From Histomonas meleagridis (Eukaryota > Parabasalia > Tritrichomonadida > Dientamoebidae), in contig WSYJ01000008.1 of the NCBI GenBank assembly GCA_020186115.1, forward strand, positions 1 through 64,000: a stretch of DNA of 64,000 bases, read 5' to 3'. Below are positions 63,432-64,000 of the stretch, in pieces. Within the stretch, counting starts at the first letter, position 1. Each line of letters begins with the position of its first letter. A model generated the notes under the pieces. The model was not told the DNA's origin, did not search any database, and saw only the letters and a program-made list of their open reading frames with translations. A program made the translations under genes and the position numbers.

Positions 63432-64000
63432 CTAAGGCTCAATATCCTCTGACGTTTTTGTTTGACTCTTTCGTGATGTAATTACAAACAATACGATTAA
63501 CACCACAACAACAGCCAAAACAATGATTGCTGCGACAATAATTCCTGCTGTTGCTCCATTACTCAACAAATTTTCCATATTTTGTATATATAATGAATTT
63601 GTTTCGTTTTTTCTTTGTGAACTTTCATCTGTTTGCTCTACAACTTCTGTACTTATTTCCGATGTAGTATCTGTTTGCGTAACATTTTCTGTACTTATTT
63701 GTGATGTATCTTCTGTGCGATGACTTTGTAATGTTTCCTCTGTATTTGTTTCTTCACTTTGAGTGTCTTCTGTTCTTTCTATTTCTGTTTCTTCTGTTTG
63801 TTGTGTTTGCGATGTCTCTGTTTCTTGTGGTTGTACTGCTCCATAATCCTCAAAATAAAATGTTGTTCTTGATGCAATCAATGAAGTACATGTTATATTG
63901 AAATATATCATTTCCACACCTGAGAATTCAGTACTTAAACCTAATAATGATCCCATCGAAGTATTCACATAACTTCCTCCTTCTATAATAAGTTCGTTTT
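63432..64000 (-). CDS. C-terminal part of a type I surface protein (partial)
   Basis: The frame is open to the window edge, so the start lies outside. Visible are an extracellular end (NELIIEGGSYVNTSMGSLLG, FSGVEMIYFNITCTSLIASR), a Glu/Thr/Gln-rich stalk of about 85 residues with imperfect repeats (TEDTSQISTENVTQTDTTSE), a strong transmembrane helix (AGIIVAAIIVLAVVVVLIVL) and a 17-residue tail SRKSQTKTSEDIEP-like. The beta-strand-rich N-terminal part could be the end of a parallel beta-helix adhesin such as the trichomonad Pmp-like proteins, but too little is visible. Tail and stalk differ from the BspA proteins. Codon use is less AT-biased than in the neighbouring relics, consistent with a functional gene. 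Confidence 0.6.
   Translation of the reverse strand, partial: NELIIEGGSYVNTSMGSLLGLSTEFSGVEMIYFNITCTSLIASRTTFYFEDYGAVQPQETETSQTQQTEETEIERTEDTQSEETNTEETLQSHRTEDTSQISTENVTQTDTTSEISTEVVEQTDESSQRKNETNSLYIQNMENLLSNGATAGIIVAAIIVLAVVVVLIVLFVITSRKSQTKTSEDIEP

Overview
The window is very AT-rich eukaryotic DNA. It looks like a parabasalid flagellate, most probably Tritrichomonas foetus or a close relative (Trichomonas is the alternative). The reasons are BspA-like leucine-rich-repeat surface proteins, a family of ankyrin proteins with the trichomonad DUF3447-type body, very long intronless housekeeping ORFs, a perfect match to the trichomonad M3 promoter element, and decayed DNA transposons of several superfamilies. 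I read this from sequence features only; no database search was possible.

Layout. 1-4691 is an AT-rich desert with diverged dispersed repeats. 4692-11420 (+) is a 2242-residue neurofibromin-like protein, followed by an 88-bp tandem repeat. 12162-14689 (-) is an ankyrin gene, followed by a BAR-like/tandem-SH3 gene (15004-16248, -) and tRNA-Asp (16819-16889, -). From 17.5 to 26.7 kb lies a graveyard: a Myb fragment, a Tc1-like and a pogo-like transposase pseudogene, a 2.8-kb near-perfect palindrome nested in a larger 38-bp-TIR element, and a possible Maverick capsid relic. 26.7-28.4 kb (+) is a frameshifted ankyrin gene. A 5'-truncated unknown ORF (29129-30424, +), an MLF-like gene (30923-31564, -) and an ankyrin pseudogene (31650-32598, -) follow. 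Next come a BspA gene (33153-34475, +), an ankyrin gene (34817-37175, -), a BspA gene (37963-39705, +), a mariner fragment, a BspA gene (42186-43481, +) and a decayed unknown gene (45.3-46.6 kb, -). 46877-50039 (+) is another ankyrin gene. 51-52.3 kb holds half a tRNA-Met and an ankyrin/BspA relic. 52528-61731 (+) is a 3067-residue HECT ubiquitin ligase. The right end holds a rearranged BspA pseudogene and the C-terminus of a surface protein that runs off the window.

The most unusual structure is shared by four ankyrin loci (12.2-14.7 kb -, 26.8-28.4 kb +, 34.8-37.2 kb -, 46.9-50.0 kb +). In each, a long DUF3447/ankyrin ORF stops a few codons after an ankyrin repeat. It is followed by an array of single-ankyrin modules, nearly all exactly 90 nt (30 codons), open, and separated by AT-rich spacers that are mostly exactly 80 nt, with a second class of 63 nt. 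Each array ends with a distinct final module carrying its own stop codon. This is what a multi-exon gene would look like, but I find no consistent GT-AG borders. Either these are unusual introns, or the arrays are silent cassettes that diversify the ankyrin genes. Transcript data would decide.

Functionally, the window combines conserved signalling and ubiquitin genes with fast-evolving surface (BspA) and ankyrin families. Three BspA tails, plus a relic, share an acidic EDPF-type C-terminal motif that suggests clathrin-adaptor-dependent trafficking.
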